Source: Sphingobacteriaceae bacterium GW460-11-11-14-LB5
Lineage (GTDB): Bacteria; Bacteroidota; Bacteroidia; Sphingobacteriales; Sphingobacteriaceae
Length of the DNA stretch: 64,000 bases
Assembly (NCBI GenBank): GCA_002151545.1
Contig: CP021237.1
Span: forward strand, 1 to 64,000
Direction: 5' to 3'
The position numbers and the translations under genes are program-made. The notes beneath the pieces were generated by a model that was given only the letters and a program-made list of their open reading frames with translations, was not told where the DNA came from and searched no databases. Position 1 is the stretch's first letter; every line of letters begins with the position of its first letter. Below are positions 26,184-35,522 of the stretch, in pieces.

Positions 26184-26955
26184 AAATTGTACGGATAAAC
26201 TCCTGAAAAGTGCCAAAGGGATATTTTTTAGCCTTCATCCACGAAATAAGATCTTCCATGCGTTTTACCATTTTTGTACCTGTATTTTTTCTGACGTAAC
26301 CTGGAAAACCAAAGCGATCAAAATCTTCTAAATCGGTAAATTCCCAGGGGTGAAAATAAATATTAAGGTATTTATCTTTTTTATAAGTCCAGCTGGCTAG
26401 TGTTTTATAAAGAGTTAAAGGCAGATTGTGAAACGACAACCAAAACAGCGGGAACCTAATTAATGGGCTTACCGACGCCGGAATTTGTAACACATTGTTT
26501 TTAATGAAGTGTGTTCTGGAAATGTTCAAATTGTTGTACCGCCCAGGCAAATAGGTTGGATTAATGGACGTGTTATAAGCATACCCGGCTTTTTCAATTT
26601 CCCTTTCGTCAACTGGCATCATCCTGGCCATGCGGTAACCGGTAATTTCTCTGCCCGAAAGTTCTTCGAGCTTTAATTTGGATTGCAGTAAATGTTCGGG
26701 TTTAAAATCTGAATGATAATAACCGTGTGAGGCAAGTTCGTGTCCTGTTTCGGTAATCCGTTTAATCAGATCGGGAATATTTTCGGCAAAGGTAACGGTA
26801 CAGAAAAAAGTGGCTTTAACTTCGTATTTTTCCAAAATATCTAAAATGGCGATTGTACCCGCTCTCGAAATGGCAATCTGATCTTCAAAAGAAATTTCTT
26901 TTCCATATTCAAAAGGCATATCAAACTCTTCGATATCAAAACTTAACAATACCAT
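26173..26955 (-). CDS. Polysaccharide deacetylase (NodB domain) family protein
   Basis: This 260-residue protein has the carbohydrate esterase 4/NodB motifs: a catalytic Asp in SFDIEEFD (Asp7), the metal-binding SHGYYH motif (His77, His81) and the GYRMARMMP motif. There is no signal peptide, so it probably acts at the cytoplasmic face, as in lipid-linked sugar deacylation; this is inference. The FDIEEF start resembles the deacetylase branch found in exopolysaccharide and ArnD-like clusters. It is the last gene of a tight minus-strand trio, directly abutting the GT2 gene (no gap). Confidence 0.88.
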   Translation of the reverse strand: MVLLSFDIEEFDMPFEYGKEISFEDQIAISRAGTIAILDILEKYEVKATFFCTVTFAENIPDLIKRITETGHELASHGYYHSDFKPEHLLQSKLKLEELSGREITGYRMARMMPVDEREIEKAGYAYNTSINPTYLPGRYNNLNISRTHFIKNNVLQIPASVSPLIRFPLFWLSFHNLPLTLYKTLASWTYKKDKYLNIYFHPWEFTDLEDFDRFGFPGYVRKNTGTKMVKRMEDLISWMKAKKYPFGTFQEFIRTISAN

Positions 26956-27888
26956 TTATTTTTGCTGAATATTGGTTGAACGGATAATATAATTAGGGCG
27001 GTTTTTTGATTGCATAAACATTTTACCTACATAAATACCTATAATGCCCAGGATAATGAGCTGGAGCCCTCCAAAAAAGACAATGGTCATAATTACTGAT
27101 GCCCAGCCTGAAACCTCTACGTGATTGACAAAAGCGTAAATAATGTAGGGAATATACAGTACAGAGGCAAACGACAGAATGAAACCCAGATAAACGGCCG
27201 AATACAATGGTTTTATGCTGAAAGAGGTAACACCATGCAGTGCCAGCCTCAACATCTTTTTGAAGGTATATTTACTATTTCCCGAAAAACGTGCGGCCGG
27301 ATTATACCGAATAGCAAACTGCTTAAAACCAAGCCATTTGACCAAACCACGTAAAAATGGCTCGTTTTCATGAAAATTTCTAAAAACACTCACCACTTTT
27401 TGATCAAGTAAGCGGAAATCGGCTGCGCCTGGTTCCAGGTCAATATCCGATAACCAGTTTAAGGTTTTATAGAATAAGTTTGAGGAGCTTCTTTTTCCTT
27501 TAGATAGATTTTTATCTTCTTCTCTGATGGTGTATACCACTTCGAAACCTTCCTGCCATTTCTGTAACATTTCCGGAATCAACTCGGGAGGATGCTGCAT
27601 ATCGCAGTCCATAGAAATTACACAATCGCCAAAAGCATGGTCCATGCCCGCTTTAACCGCCAACTGGTGACCAAAGTTTTTCGAAAACTCGAGGAAAAAT
27701 ATATTATTTGCTGTTGAGGCATAATCCTTTATTTTTTCGAGGGTATGATCGGCACTTCCATCATCCACCAGGATAATTTCATAATCATAATTGATGGTCG
27801 AAAAAACTTTTTTAATACTTTCGGCTATTACAAAAATATTATCGGCTTCGTTGTAAGCAGGGATTACTATAGAAACTAGTTTATTCAT
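26956..27888 (-). CDS. Glycosyltransferase family 2, ArnC/DPM1-like, polyprenyl-phosphate sugar transferase
   Basis: This 310-residue GT2 enzyme has the N-terminal GT-A fold: SIVIPAYNEADNI, then ILVDDGSADHT (Asp42, Asp43) and SMDCDMQHPPE with the metal-binding DxD (Asp94, Asp96). FSGNSKYTFKKMLRLALHG is the juxtamembrane motif typical of dolichyl/undecaprenyl-phosphate glycosyltransferases. Two C-terminal TM helices follow (about 228-255 and 262-292). It should attach a sugar to undecaprenyl phosphate. Its start overlaps the stop of the GT87-like gene by 4 bp (ATGA) and it abuts the deacetylase gene, so the three form one transcript. Confidence 0.92.
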   Translation of the reverse strand: MNKLVSIVIPAYNEADNIFVIAESIKKVFSTINYDYEIILVDDGSADHTLEKIKDYASTANNIFFLEFSKNFGHQLAVKAGMDHAFGDCVISMDCDMQHPPELIPEMLQKWQEGFEVVYTIREEDKNLSKGKRSSSNLFYKTLNWLSDIDLEPGAADFRLLDQKVVSVFRNFHENEPFLRGLVKWLGFKQFAIRYNPAARFSGNSKYTFKKMLRLALHGVTSFSIKPLYSAVYLGFILSFASVLYIPYIIYAFVNHVEVSGWASVIMTIVFFGGLQLIILGIIGIYVGKMFMQSKNRPNYIIRSTNIQQK

Positions 27889-29069
27889 TTATCGGCAATC
27901 AGATAAGACTCAAAATCTTCTTTCATCATTTGATAAATTATGGTTAACCAAATGATCACGCAAGGTAGGGCTTTAAGCGAATATAGACGAATAAATTCTT
28001 TAACCGGCCTTGGAAAAATATCGGTTGGCGAGAGGCTGGTTAAGATAAAAGCAAAAATAAATAAGGCTATTATCCATCCTTTTTTAGGATTTTGCTGCAC
28101 CATAAACCAAACGGCAACACCTGCAAAAGCAATAATATAGGTTGGCGATTCAGAACCACTGCTAAATATAACCGTAAAAATAAGTGTAGAGGCCAGTAAC
28201 ATTAACCTAAAGCCAATATGTTTATATTGTTTAATCCGTAAATAAGGTAAACCAAACAGGATGAGGCCAACCAGTAAAAACGGCGCGTTCGGAATGCTGA
28301 TATCTCCTGTTGCCCTTCTTACAATTCCCATCAGAGAAATATCCTGAAAAGAAGTTAATGATGCATTTAGGTCGTTTTTATGAGCAAGGGAATGATACCA
28401 GTCTCGATAGGATTGAATTACAAATGCGGGAGACGAAATCACCATGGGCAAAGCGAACAATACCGTAAAAGCAATGAGGCAGCCTATGATAAATTTTAAC
28501 TTATTTTTAGTGAAGAAGAAAAATGCCAGTCCAACAATCCCGTAAAGTTTTACCAATGTGCCGATGGCAATAAAAAAAGCCGATTGTACTTCTTTCTTTT
28601 TAATCAGGTAAGAGAAACTGAGCAATATTAATCCCGTCAGTGCAATGTTAAACTGAAAACTGAAGAGTGCAGTTAAGGCCTCATGTGCACATATCCAGGC
28701 AATAATAGTCCTTTTGTTTAACGAAATTGGAAGACTGTAAATTCCCCAGAGCAATATTGATACATTGGCCATATTCCAAAGGATACAGCCAAAACCATCA
28801 GGTAATAGGGCAAATGGAGCAATAAAAATCGAAAATACAGGGCCGTAATGGTTGCTATCTAGGTATTCGGGATAATTATGATATAAATTTTGAAGATCTG
28901 TGGTATGCCAGTAAACATACTTGAATATCAGGTAATTGTTATAAGCGTGGTGATGATACTGCTTAAATCCAGCAACTATTGCTAACAGCAGATAGATGAC
29001 AATAACACATTCCTTTTTTAAGAGAAATGACCAAAGTTTAGTAAGATTAGCGTTTTTTAAACTGTTCAT
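27885..29069 (-). CDS. GT87-like (DUF2029) multi-spanning membrane glycosyltransferase
   Basis: This 394-residue integral membrane protein has about ten hydrophobic helices. A first external loop contains NYPEYLDSNHYGPVFS, similar to the acidic loop 1 of DUF2029/GT87 polyprenyl-phosphate-dependent mannosyl- and arabinosyltransferases. It is the first gene of the trio with the GT2 and deacetylase genes. The natural reading is that GT2 makes a lipid-phosphate sugar, the deacetylase trims it, and this protein transfers it on the periplasmic side. The acceptor is unknown. Family assignment is from topology and the loop motif only. Confidence 0.75.
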   Translation of the reverse strand: MNSLKNANLTKLWSFLLKKECVIVIYLLLAIVAGFKQYHHHAYNNYLIFKYVYWHTTDLQNLYHNYPEYLDSNHYGPVFSIFIAPFALLPDGFGCILWNMANVSILLWGIYSLPISLNKRTIIAWICAHEALTALFSFQFNIALTGLILLSFSYLIKKKEVQSAFFIAIGTLVKLYGIVGLAFFFFTKNKLKFIIGCLIAFTVLFALPMVISSPAFVIQSYRDWYHSLAHKNDLNASLTSFQDISLMGIVRRATGDISIPNAPFLLVGLILFGLPYLRIKQYKHIGFRLMLLASTLIFTVIFSSGSESPTYIIAFAGVAVWFMVQQNPKKGWIIALFIFAFILTSLSPTDIFPRPVKEFIRLYSLKALPCVIIWLTIIYQMMKEDFESYLIADK

Positions 29070-29187
29070 TTTGCCGCAATATAACCATTTTATGAGTTTG
29101 CAGAATCATCTATTCTTTTAAAAGCTTTGGTTTAGCGATTGAATTACGACCGGGGACAATACAATTATACCTGTACTTGTGAATTGA

Positions 29188-30489
29188 TTAAAACCTTTCA
29201 TTGGTTTTCAGGTCGTAAAGACTTAAGTTTTTAAAAGAACCAATGCCTGCAAACATGATTTTAAAACCCATTAATTTTCCAACAGCATGGTTATATTGAG
29301 TTTTAAAGATCTCTTTATTATTGATAATAAGTGACACATGTTGATTCCTGATGCGGAGTTTAACCTTGCCACCTCCGGTAAGATCATATCCAAGCTGTCT
29401 TAAATCATCCTTTTCTCCCCTTCTCGCCATTTCCGAAAATTTATATGAGCTCCAAGCCGTACATTCGGGTTTCATTATACTCAGGTTATGACTGTCTCTA
29501 TCACCAAAAACTGCAATATCAACTTGCGAGCAGCGTACTCCGGCCCGTTCTGCTGAAGTGATAATATCTGCATTGAATTCGAAATTATCAGCACTGATAT
29601 TTGTGGGTCTCACATTACTATATGATACAAAAAAGGTTTTGTTAGTATCAACACCTGCCGTTGATAGTTCTTTAGCGGTTATCTGATAGTCACTTTCATG
29701 AGCAATTTTCTTTAAAATCGGGTATACCCTTGTCGTATCGTACAACATGGTGGCAATAACATCCCATCCTTTGCTTTGAAGATATACATAGGCCGTATCT
29801 ATCGGTGTATTTTTGTGGTATAGTACCGGGAAATATCTTCCGGGTGTTTCATAATAATGGTTTACTGCTGCATTTGTAGTTGCTGATCTTTTGGTTTTGC
29901 CATCTCCAAAGTCGATGAAAAAAGTAGATGAATCGTCAGGCAGATTACCTTTAACAGCCAACTTAAAGATTGCAGAATGCGGACTTTTTCCTTCAGGATT
30001 TAAACAGTTCAGCTTTACATTAGTTAGCTCATCATTGTTATGAATAAAGTAGAAAAAGCCGATAGTGGATATGGTAATAATCAGTAACAACACCAGGTAT
30101 ATGTGGTTTTTCTTTTTACCAGGTACTTCTTTTGGTTGAGCATCAGGAGTTGTAGAATTAAGGGTCGATACATCCTTTTCACTTACAGGATGCAACAGTT
30201 CAAATTCGTACCAATCCCGGTAACCAATAAATTGAGCCAAAGCATCCCTTGTGGCTTTTTGTGGATAATAGCGCACAGGCGTTTTAAGTTTTCCAAATAT
30301 GCGTTTAAGGGTGTTTTCACTTAAATGAACCTTTGTTTTCCGGTGAAGCAGGCTACTCAATCTGATGTAATCACTGTTCTTCCAGTCCGAAATGTTTTTT
30401 TCGCCAACTTCTTGCGCTACTTTTTTACAGCAAATATCCAGCTGCTTAAAAAAAACAGAATTTTCGGCTTGTACAAACTCATTGTTCAT
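29188..30489 (-). CDS. Predicted transmembrane one-component regulator: HTH-like, TM, PKD-like, lectin-like domains
   Basis: I see four parts in this 433-residue protein. Residues 1-110 are basic and cytoplasmic. They carry LSENTLKRIFGKLKTP and TRDALAQFIGYRDWYEF, a pattern I recognise from Bacteroidota DNA-binding-like N-terminal domains. Residues 130-150 form one TM helix after KKK. Residues about 155-240 look like a PKD domain (FIDFGDG at 191, HYYETPGRYFPV at 211). Residues about 290-428 have the strand pattern of a concanavalin-like jelly roll (KLRIRNQHVSLIINNKEIF, then GFKIMFAGIGSFKNLSLYD). It is divergent from the SusC gene 176 bp away, so it probably controls that locus by sensing a ligand outside. 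The function is inferred; the domain calls need profile searches. Confidence 0.7.
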   Translation of the reverse strand: MNNEFVQAENSVFFKQLDICCKKVAQEVGEKNISDWKNSDYIRLSSLLHRKTKVHLSENTLKRIFGKLKTPVRYYPQKATRDALAQFIGYRDWYEFELLHPVSEKDVSTLNSTTPDAQPKEVPGKKKNHIYLVLLLIITISTIGFFYFIHNNDELTNVKLNCLNPEGKSPHSAIFKLAVKGNLPDDSSTFFIDFGDGKTKRSATTNAAVNHYYETPGRYFPVLYHKNTPIDTAYVYLQSKGWDVIATMLYDTTRVYPILKKIAHESDYQITAKELSTAGVDTNKTFFVSYSNVRPTNISADNFEFNADIITSAERAGVRCSQVDIAVFGDRDSHNLSIMKPECTAWSSYKFSEMARRGEKDDLRQLGYDLTGGGKVKLRIRNQHVSLIINNKEIFKTQYNHAVGKLMGFKIMFAGIGSFKNLSLYDLKTNERF

Positions 30490-30665
30490 TTGGGGTAATT
30501 GTCTGGTTTTTAGCTTGTTGTGCTGTCAATAATATTGGTAAACATTTGTATAGACGGTTAATGTTTTGTGATATAAATCATTGCCTAAGTTTATAAAAGC
30601 AAATCACAGGTTCAGAACCATTTGCTGCAAAACAAACTATTTTTTTATAAAACTAACCAAATTTA

Positions 30666-33600
30666 ATGAAAAAAAAACTACTCTTATTTGTGTTGTTTTT
30701 GTGTACCTGTTATGCATTAAAAGCACAAACCAGGTCGGTTACCGGGAAGGTGATTGATGCAGGTACCAAAGAAAGCCTTACAGGTGTAACTGTAAGTATA
30801 CCGGGTACAAAAACAGGTACAACCACTGATGCAAACGGGCAATTTAGCTTAAACGTTCCGACTGGTACCAATAAACTGTTGGTTAGCTATATCGGATATC
30901 AGGAACAAACTGTTTCAATTACAGGAACGAATATGACCATTAGTTTAGCTACCGATATCAAAAACTTAAATGATGTAGTAGTTGTAGGTTATGGTACGCA
31001 GAAGAAAAAAGATTTAACAGGTGCAATAGCAACGGTTAGCGGACAAGACATTACAAACCGTCAAACTTTGCAAGTATCAGAGGCTTTGCAGGGGGCAGTT
31101 CCTGGTGTAAGTGTTACGCGGAACAATTCGGCACCCGGCGCTGGCGCTACGGTACAAATCAGAGGGGTAACTACGCTTAATACCAACGGTCCTTTAGTGG
31201 TTGTTGATGGAATACCTGTGAGCAGTATGGATTTGGTTAACCCAAATGATATTGAATCATTGAGTGTACTAAAGGATGCAGCTTCAGCCGCAATATACGG
31301 TTCCAGGGGTGCTGCAGGTGTAATTTTAATTACGACTAAGCGTGGTGCCACGGGGGCTTCGAGTATAGATTACAATTTTGAGTATGCTTTGCAAAAACCA
31401 ACAGCCCTGCCTGAATATGTAAATTCACCAAAATACATGCGCTACTTTAACGAACAGGCCGTTAATGATGGTGCCGCAACAGGTCCATATGCACAGGATG
31501 CGATCGACAATTTCGATAAAAACAGATCAGCCACTCCGGATAAATTTCCTTTTGCTGATACTGATTGGCAGGACTTAATTATGACCAATAAGTATGCACC
31601 AAGAAAGCAACATGATTTGGTATTTACCTCTGGAACAGAAAAGTTAAAAACAAAAGTTTCGCTGGGTTATCAGGATGTAGGGGCATTTTATGACAACTAT
31701 AATTACGAACGCTATCAATTTAGGGTAAACAACGACATTAAAATCAGTAATAAATTTAGTGCAACTGCAGATTTAGCCTTTCGGCGTTTAAATAACCTTT
31801 CTCCAGTTACTAATCCTTTTAGTGGGCAAACGCCCATTTACGAAGCCAGGGTGATGCCTCCGGTATATGCCGCTTATTATACAAATGGCGCTTATGCCCT
31901 TGCCAAAGACGGAAGAAACCCCTTAGCACAGTTAAATGAAGGGGGCACAACGACCTCAAAATCTAACCAGCTTCAAGCAAGATTAGCCTTAAACTTTAAA
32001 CCGATAGATCATTTAACATTGACTGCGATTGTTGCGCCAACCTTCGACTTTAACAAGAGTAAGGCATTTTCAAAGAAAATCGCTTATACCAATCCCGATG
32101 GTAGCCCGAGTGCGGCAAGCAATACATCACTTACCACTTTAGATGAAGATAGAGATGAAATTTATCAAATTACCGGACAGTTTTTAGCTAATTACACCAA
32201 AACTTTTAACAACAAGCATAATTTTAGCGCTCTTGCAGGTTACGAAAGCATTTATTCTAATGCTGAATCACTTAGCGCAAGCAGAGATGGCTTCCCTTTG
32301 TTAGATTTTCCCTATTTAACAGTCGGTTCAACTGCATTACGTGATAATGCTGGCGGTGCAACCGAGGAAAGTTTACATTCGGTATTTGGCCGTGTGGGTT
32401 ATGATTTTATGGGCAAGTATCTTTTTCAGGCTAATTTAAGGTTAGATCAGTCTTCAAGGTTTGCCCCAGGTTTTAGAAGTGCAACCTATCCCTCCTTCTC
32501 AGCAGGCTGGGTGCTTTCAGAAGAAAACTTTATAAAAGAAGCAAAATGGATTAATTTCTTAAAACTGCGGGCATCATACGGCGAGGTTGGAAACCAACGC
32601 ATAATTGATCGAAATAACAATGATGTCCAAGTCTATTATCCCTACCAGGCCAATATCGATCTTCGAAATGTTTTATTCTACCAAAACGGTGTGTTAGTTC
32701 CGTTAAGTTCTGGAAGCCAGACAGTTTATGCAGTAAATGATATTAGATGGGAAACAACCCGTTCGACAGATGTGGGGTTAGATGCTACGTTTTTAAACAA
32801 TAGATTAAACGTTACTGCTGATTATTTCAAAAAAAGCACTAAAGATATTTTATTGCAGTTGGACATTCCATTAAACATGGGCTACGATAAGCCACAACAA
32901 AATGCGGGCATACTCGATGTAAGCGGTTGGGAATTGGGCCTAAACTGGAAAGATAAAATTAACGATTTTACTTATAGCGCCAGTTTTAATATTTCTGATG
33001 CTAAAAGTAATATAAAAAACATGAGTGGTACACGCCAGGAAAGCGGCAGTACTTTAGTTAACATGGAGGGAAGCCAGTTTAACGAATGGTATGGTTATTT
33101 GAGTACCGGTATATACCAAACTGCCCCGATAGCAGGTACCGCAAAAACCAGTGCTGCTGTAACTGCTGGCGATATTGGCTATCAAGATATAGATGGCAAT
33201 GGAATAATTAACGCTAACGATAGAGTGTTATTGGGCGGATCGTTGCCTCGTTACCAATACGGTGGTAATATAAATTTAGGTTATAAAGGCTTTGATTTTG
33301 GTATTACTTTCCAGGGAGTTGGCAAAAAATTGAGCCGATTGAACAATGATATCGTTCGGCCTTTCCAGGAACAGTTTGGTAATTTTCCAACCTATCTAGA
33401 AGGCAATTTTTGGAGTAAAAGCAATACGACTGAGCAAAACCTGGCGGCAACTTTGCCCAGGTTAACCAATACTAATGCCACGAATAACTACGCTTCATCA
33501 GATTTTTGGTTGTTCGATGGTTCTTATTTCAGGTTAAAAAATATTACGCTTGGTTATACTTTCGATAAATATAATGTTTTTCAAAAATTAGGGCTTAAAT

Positions 33601-33734
33601 CAGTGCGCTTGTATATTTCTGCTAACGATTTCTTAACCAGTAGTAAATATCCTAAATATGCCGATCCTGAATCAGGCAATGCAAGTTATCCTATCGTTAC
33701 TACATTTTTAAGTGGTATAAGTGTTAAATTTTAA
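30666..33734 (+). CDS. SusC/RagA family TonB-linked outer-membrane transporter
   Basis: This 1,022-residue protein has a signal peptide (cleavage near LKAQ) and a carboxypeptidase-regulatory-like domain (about 24-100, SVTGKVIDAGTKESLTGVTV). The TonB-box region is VVVVGYGTQKKKDLTG. A plug domain follows, with VVVDGIPVSSMD and LKDAASAAIYGSRGAAGVILITTKRG. The long beta-barrel ends FLSGISVKF. There is no N-terminal STN domain, so it should not signal to a FecR anti-sigma factor. With the SusD partner (start 10 bp after its stop) it forms the pedal-bin importer of an oligomer, substrate unknown. A weak promoter-like TTTG/TAAGTTTA pair lies at 30565-30593 with a 17-nt spacer. Confidence 0.96.
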   Translation: MKKKLLLFVLFLCTCYALKAQTRSVTGKVIDAGTKESLTGVTVSIPGTKTGTTTDANGQFSLNVPTGTNKLLVSYIGYQEQTVSITGTNMTISLATDIKNLNDVVVVGYGTQKKKDLTGAIATVSGQDITNRQTLQVSEALQGAVPGVSVTRNNSAPGAGATVQIRGVTTLNTNGPLVVVDGIPVSSMDLVNPNDIESLSVLKDAASAAIYGSRGAAGVILITTKRGATGASSIDYNFEYALQKPTALPEYVNSPKYMRYFNEQAVNDGAATGPYAQDAIDNFDKNRSATPDKFPFADTDWQDLIMTNKYAPRKQHDLVFTSGTEKLKTKVSLGYQDVGAFYDNYNYERYQFRVNNDIKISNKFSATADLAFRRLNNLSPVTNPFSGQTPIYEARVMPPVYAAYYTNGAYALAKDGRNPLAQLNEGGTTTSKSNQLQARLALNFKPIDHLTLTAIVAPTFDFNKSKAFSKKIAYTNPDGSPSAASNTSLTTLDEDRDEIYQITGQFLANYTKTFNNKHNFSALAGYESIYSNAESLSASRDGFPLLDFPYLTVGSTALRDNAGGATEESLHSVFGRVGYDFMGKYLFQANLRLDQSSRFAPGFRSATYPSFSAGWVLSEENFIKEAKWINFLKLRASYGEVGNQRIIDRNNNDVQVYYPYQANIDLRNVLFYQNGVLVPLSSGSQTVYAVNDIRWETTRSTDVGLDATFLNNRLNVTADYFKKSTKDILLQLDIPLNMGYDKPQQNAGILDVSGWELGLNWKDKINDFTYSASFNISDAKSNIKNMSGTRQESGSTLVNMEGSQFNEWYGYLSTGIYQTAPIAGTAKTSAAVTAGDIGYQDIDGNGIINANDRVLLGGSLPRYQYGGNINLGYKGFDFGITFQGVGKKLSRLNNDIVRPFQEQFGNFPTYLEGNFWSKSNTTEQNLAATLPRLTNTNATNNYASSDFWLFDGSYFRLKNITLGYTFDKYNVFQKLGLKSVRLYISANDFLTSSKYPKYADPESGNASYPIVTTFLSGISVKF

Positions 33735-33744
33735 TCTATACAAA

Positions 33745-35481
33745 ATGAATAAGACCATTATATATACATTTTTGGCTATAGGCTTTGTTACGGCATCGTC
33801 ATGCAAAAAACTTGATTTATCAGATCCATCTAGCCCGGCTACGGGTAGCTTTTATACGAACCAAAATGAACTGGAACTGGCGGTGAATGATTTATATCGG
33901 ATAGATTTTTGGACCTCAGCTAAGACAGCTACCGGTACATGGGAAGAATTTTTCTCCGATAATTGTTTTTATAGAGGAGGATCAGGCGGTAATCCTGTTA
34001 TAGCAGGTAGCCTGGCTTCTGATAATGCCAATGTACAAACCTACTATTTAAACTGTTATAAAGCCATTGCGAGGGTAAATACCTTTTTGGAAAATAAAGA
34101 CCGGGCAGCAGCAAATACGCCTGCGGCCATTATCACCAGATTGGAAGCAGAAATGCGATTGATCAGGGCATATCAATATACCAAATTAATAACCCACTTT
34201 GGCGATGTGCCTTTAAATACCAAAACGCTAACCATAGAAGAGGCCAAAAATGTAAATAAAACCAGTAAAGCTGATATTTATACTTTTTTAAAAGGAGAAT
34301 ATGAGTTTGCCGCACAAAATCTCCCTCAAACTTATGGTACTGCCGTAAAAAGATTAACCAAAGGTGCTGCATTAGCCTTAGAGGCTCGTACTGCTTTATA
34401 CATGGCTGATTGGGAAACGGCCAGAACAGCATCATTAGCAGTTATGAATTTAACAGGAGTTGGAGCTTATACTTTGAATGCTTCTTATGATAACCTTTTC
34501 CAATTAGCTGGGGAACAGAGTGCAGAAATTATATTCAGCATACCCAGAGATCAAACACAACAGGTATTTAGTGTGCCGGATGATATTTTAACACGTAACG
34601 CTGGCGGTTTTGGTGCTACTTTGCCAACCCGCGAATTAGTAGATGCGTTCGAATGTACAGATGGGAAACCAATTGATGAGTCTCCTTTGTACAATCCACT
34701 AGATCCTTTCACAAACCGCGATCCACGATTAATTGCTACGATAGTTCCATTTTATAATAATTCCCCTTCAACAGTAGTGCCGCGGACGAGTTATTGGTTA
34801 GGCTATAATTATAACCCACACCCCGATTCTGCACAGGTATGGAGCAATAAGTTAGGTCGCAAAGTAACTAATAATGATACGCGCGCTGTGGCACCTTTTG
34901 CAAGTTTCACCGGTTTTGTATTTAAAAAAGGTGTAGCTCAAAACTGGTCTGACACACATAAAGAAGATAATGATGCCATCATCATTCGTTTTGCAGAAAT
35001 ACTACTTACTTATGCGGAGGCAAAAATTGAATTGGGACAGGCTGATGCTACAGTACTTGATGCCATTAACAAGGTTAGGGCCAGGGCTTATGGTGTACCT
35101 GTTAGCCAAACAGCCTCTTACCCGGCGATTACTACTTTAGATTTAACACAACTAAAAAATGTGCTAAGAAGAGAGCGTAGGGTTGAGTTTGCTTTTGAAG
35201 GCCTGCGTTACATGGATCTGATTAGATGGAAATTAGCAGAAAAAGCACTCACACGTCCTGTTATTGGCTTACCAGATCCGGTAAACCAAAACAGAGCGAA
35301 ATGGCCTTTCCCGGGCGTTACACCAATAGATGACGATGGTATTGCCGATTATAGTGGTTTTGGCGCAGATGTTAAAGTTTTATTCCAACGCAACTTTGAT
35401 AAATCGAAACAATACCTATGGCCATTACCAGCTGTTGAGGTAAGGGCGAATCCAAAATTAACACAAAACCCGAATTACTAA
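33745..35481 (+). CDS. SusD/RagB family nutrient-binding outer-membrane lipoprotein
   Basis: This 578-residue SusD protein has a signal peptide and lipobox ending in ASSC, so it is lipidated at the cysteine. The helical TPR-like scaffold (EAEMRLIRAYQYTKLITHFGDVPL, ALEARTALYMADW) and the RRERRVEFAFEGLRYMDLIRW motif are typical. The C-terminus has the usual YLWPLPAVEVRANPKLTQNPNY. I use the ATG at 33745, directly before the signal peptide; a GTG at 33721 overlaps the SusC gene. It caps the upstream SusC barrel and delivers the ligand. Confidence 0.95.
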   Translation: MNKTIIYTFLAIGFVTASSCKKLDLSDPSSPATGSFYTNQNELELAVNDLYRIDFWTSAKTATGTWEEFFSDNCFYRGGSGGNPVIAGSLASDNANVQTYYLNCYKAIARVNTFLENKDRAAANTPAAIITRLEAEMRLIRAYQYTKLITHFGDVPLNTKTLTIEEAKNVNKTSKADIYTFLKGEYEFAAQNLPQTYGTAVKRLTKGAALALEARTALYMADWETARTASLAVMNLTGVGAYTLNASYDNLFQLAGEQSAEIIFSIPRDQTQQVFSVPDDILTRNAGGFGATLPTRELVDAFECTDGKPIDESPLYNPLDPFTNRDPRLIATIVPFYNNSPSTVVPRTSYWLGYNYNPHPDSAQVWSNKLGRKVTNNDTRAVAPFASFTGFVFKKGVAQNWSDTHKEDNDAIIIRFAEILLTYAEAKIELGQADATVLDAINKVRARAYGVPVSQTASYPAITTLDLTQLKNVLRRERRVEFAFEGLRYMDLIRWKLAEKALTRPVIGLPDPVNQNRAKWPFPGVTPIDDDGIADYSGFGADVKVLFQRNFDKSKQYLWPLPAVEVRANPKLTQNPNY

Positions 35482-35522
35482 CAGATCACAGCCGGAAGTA
35501 AACCCTTTCGGCTGCTTTAACC

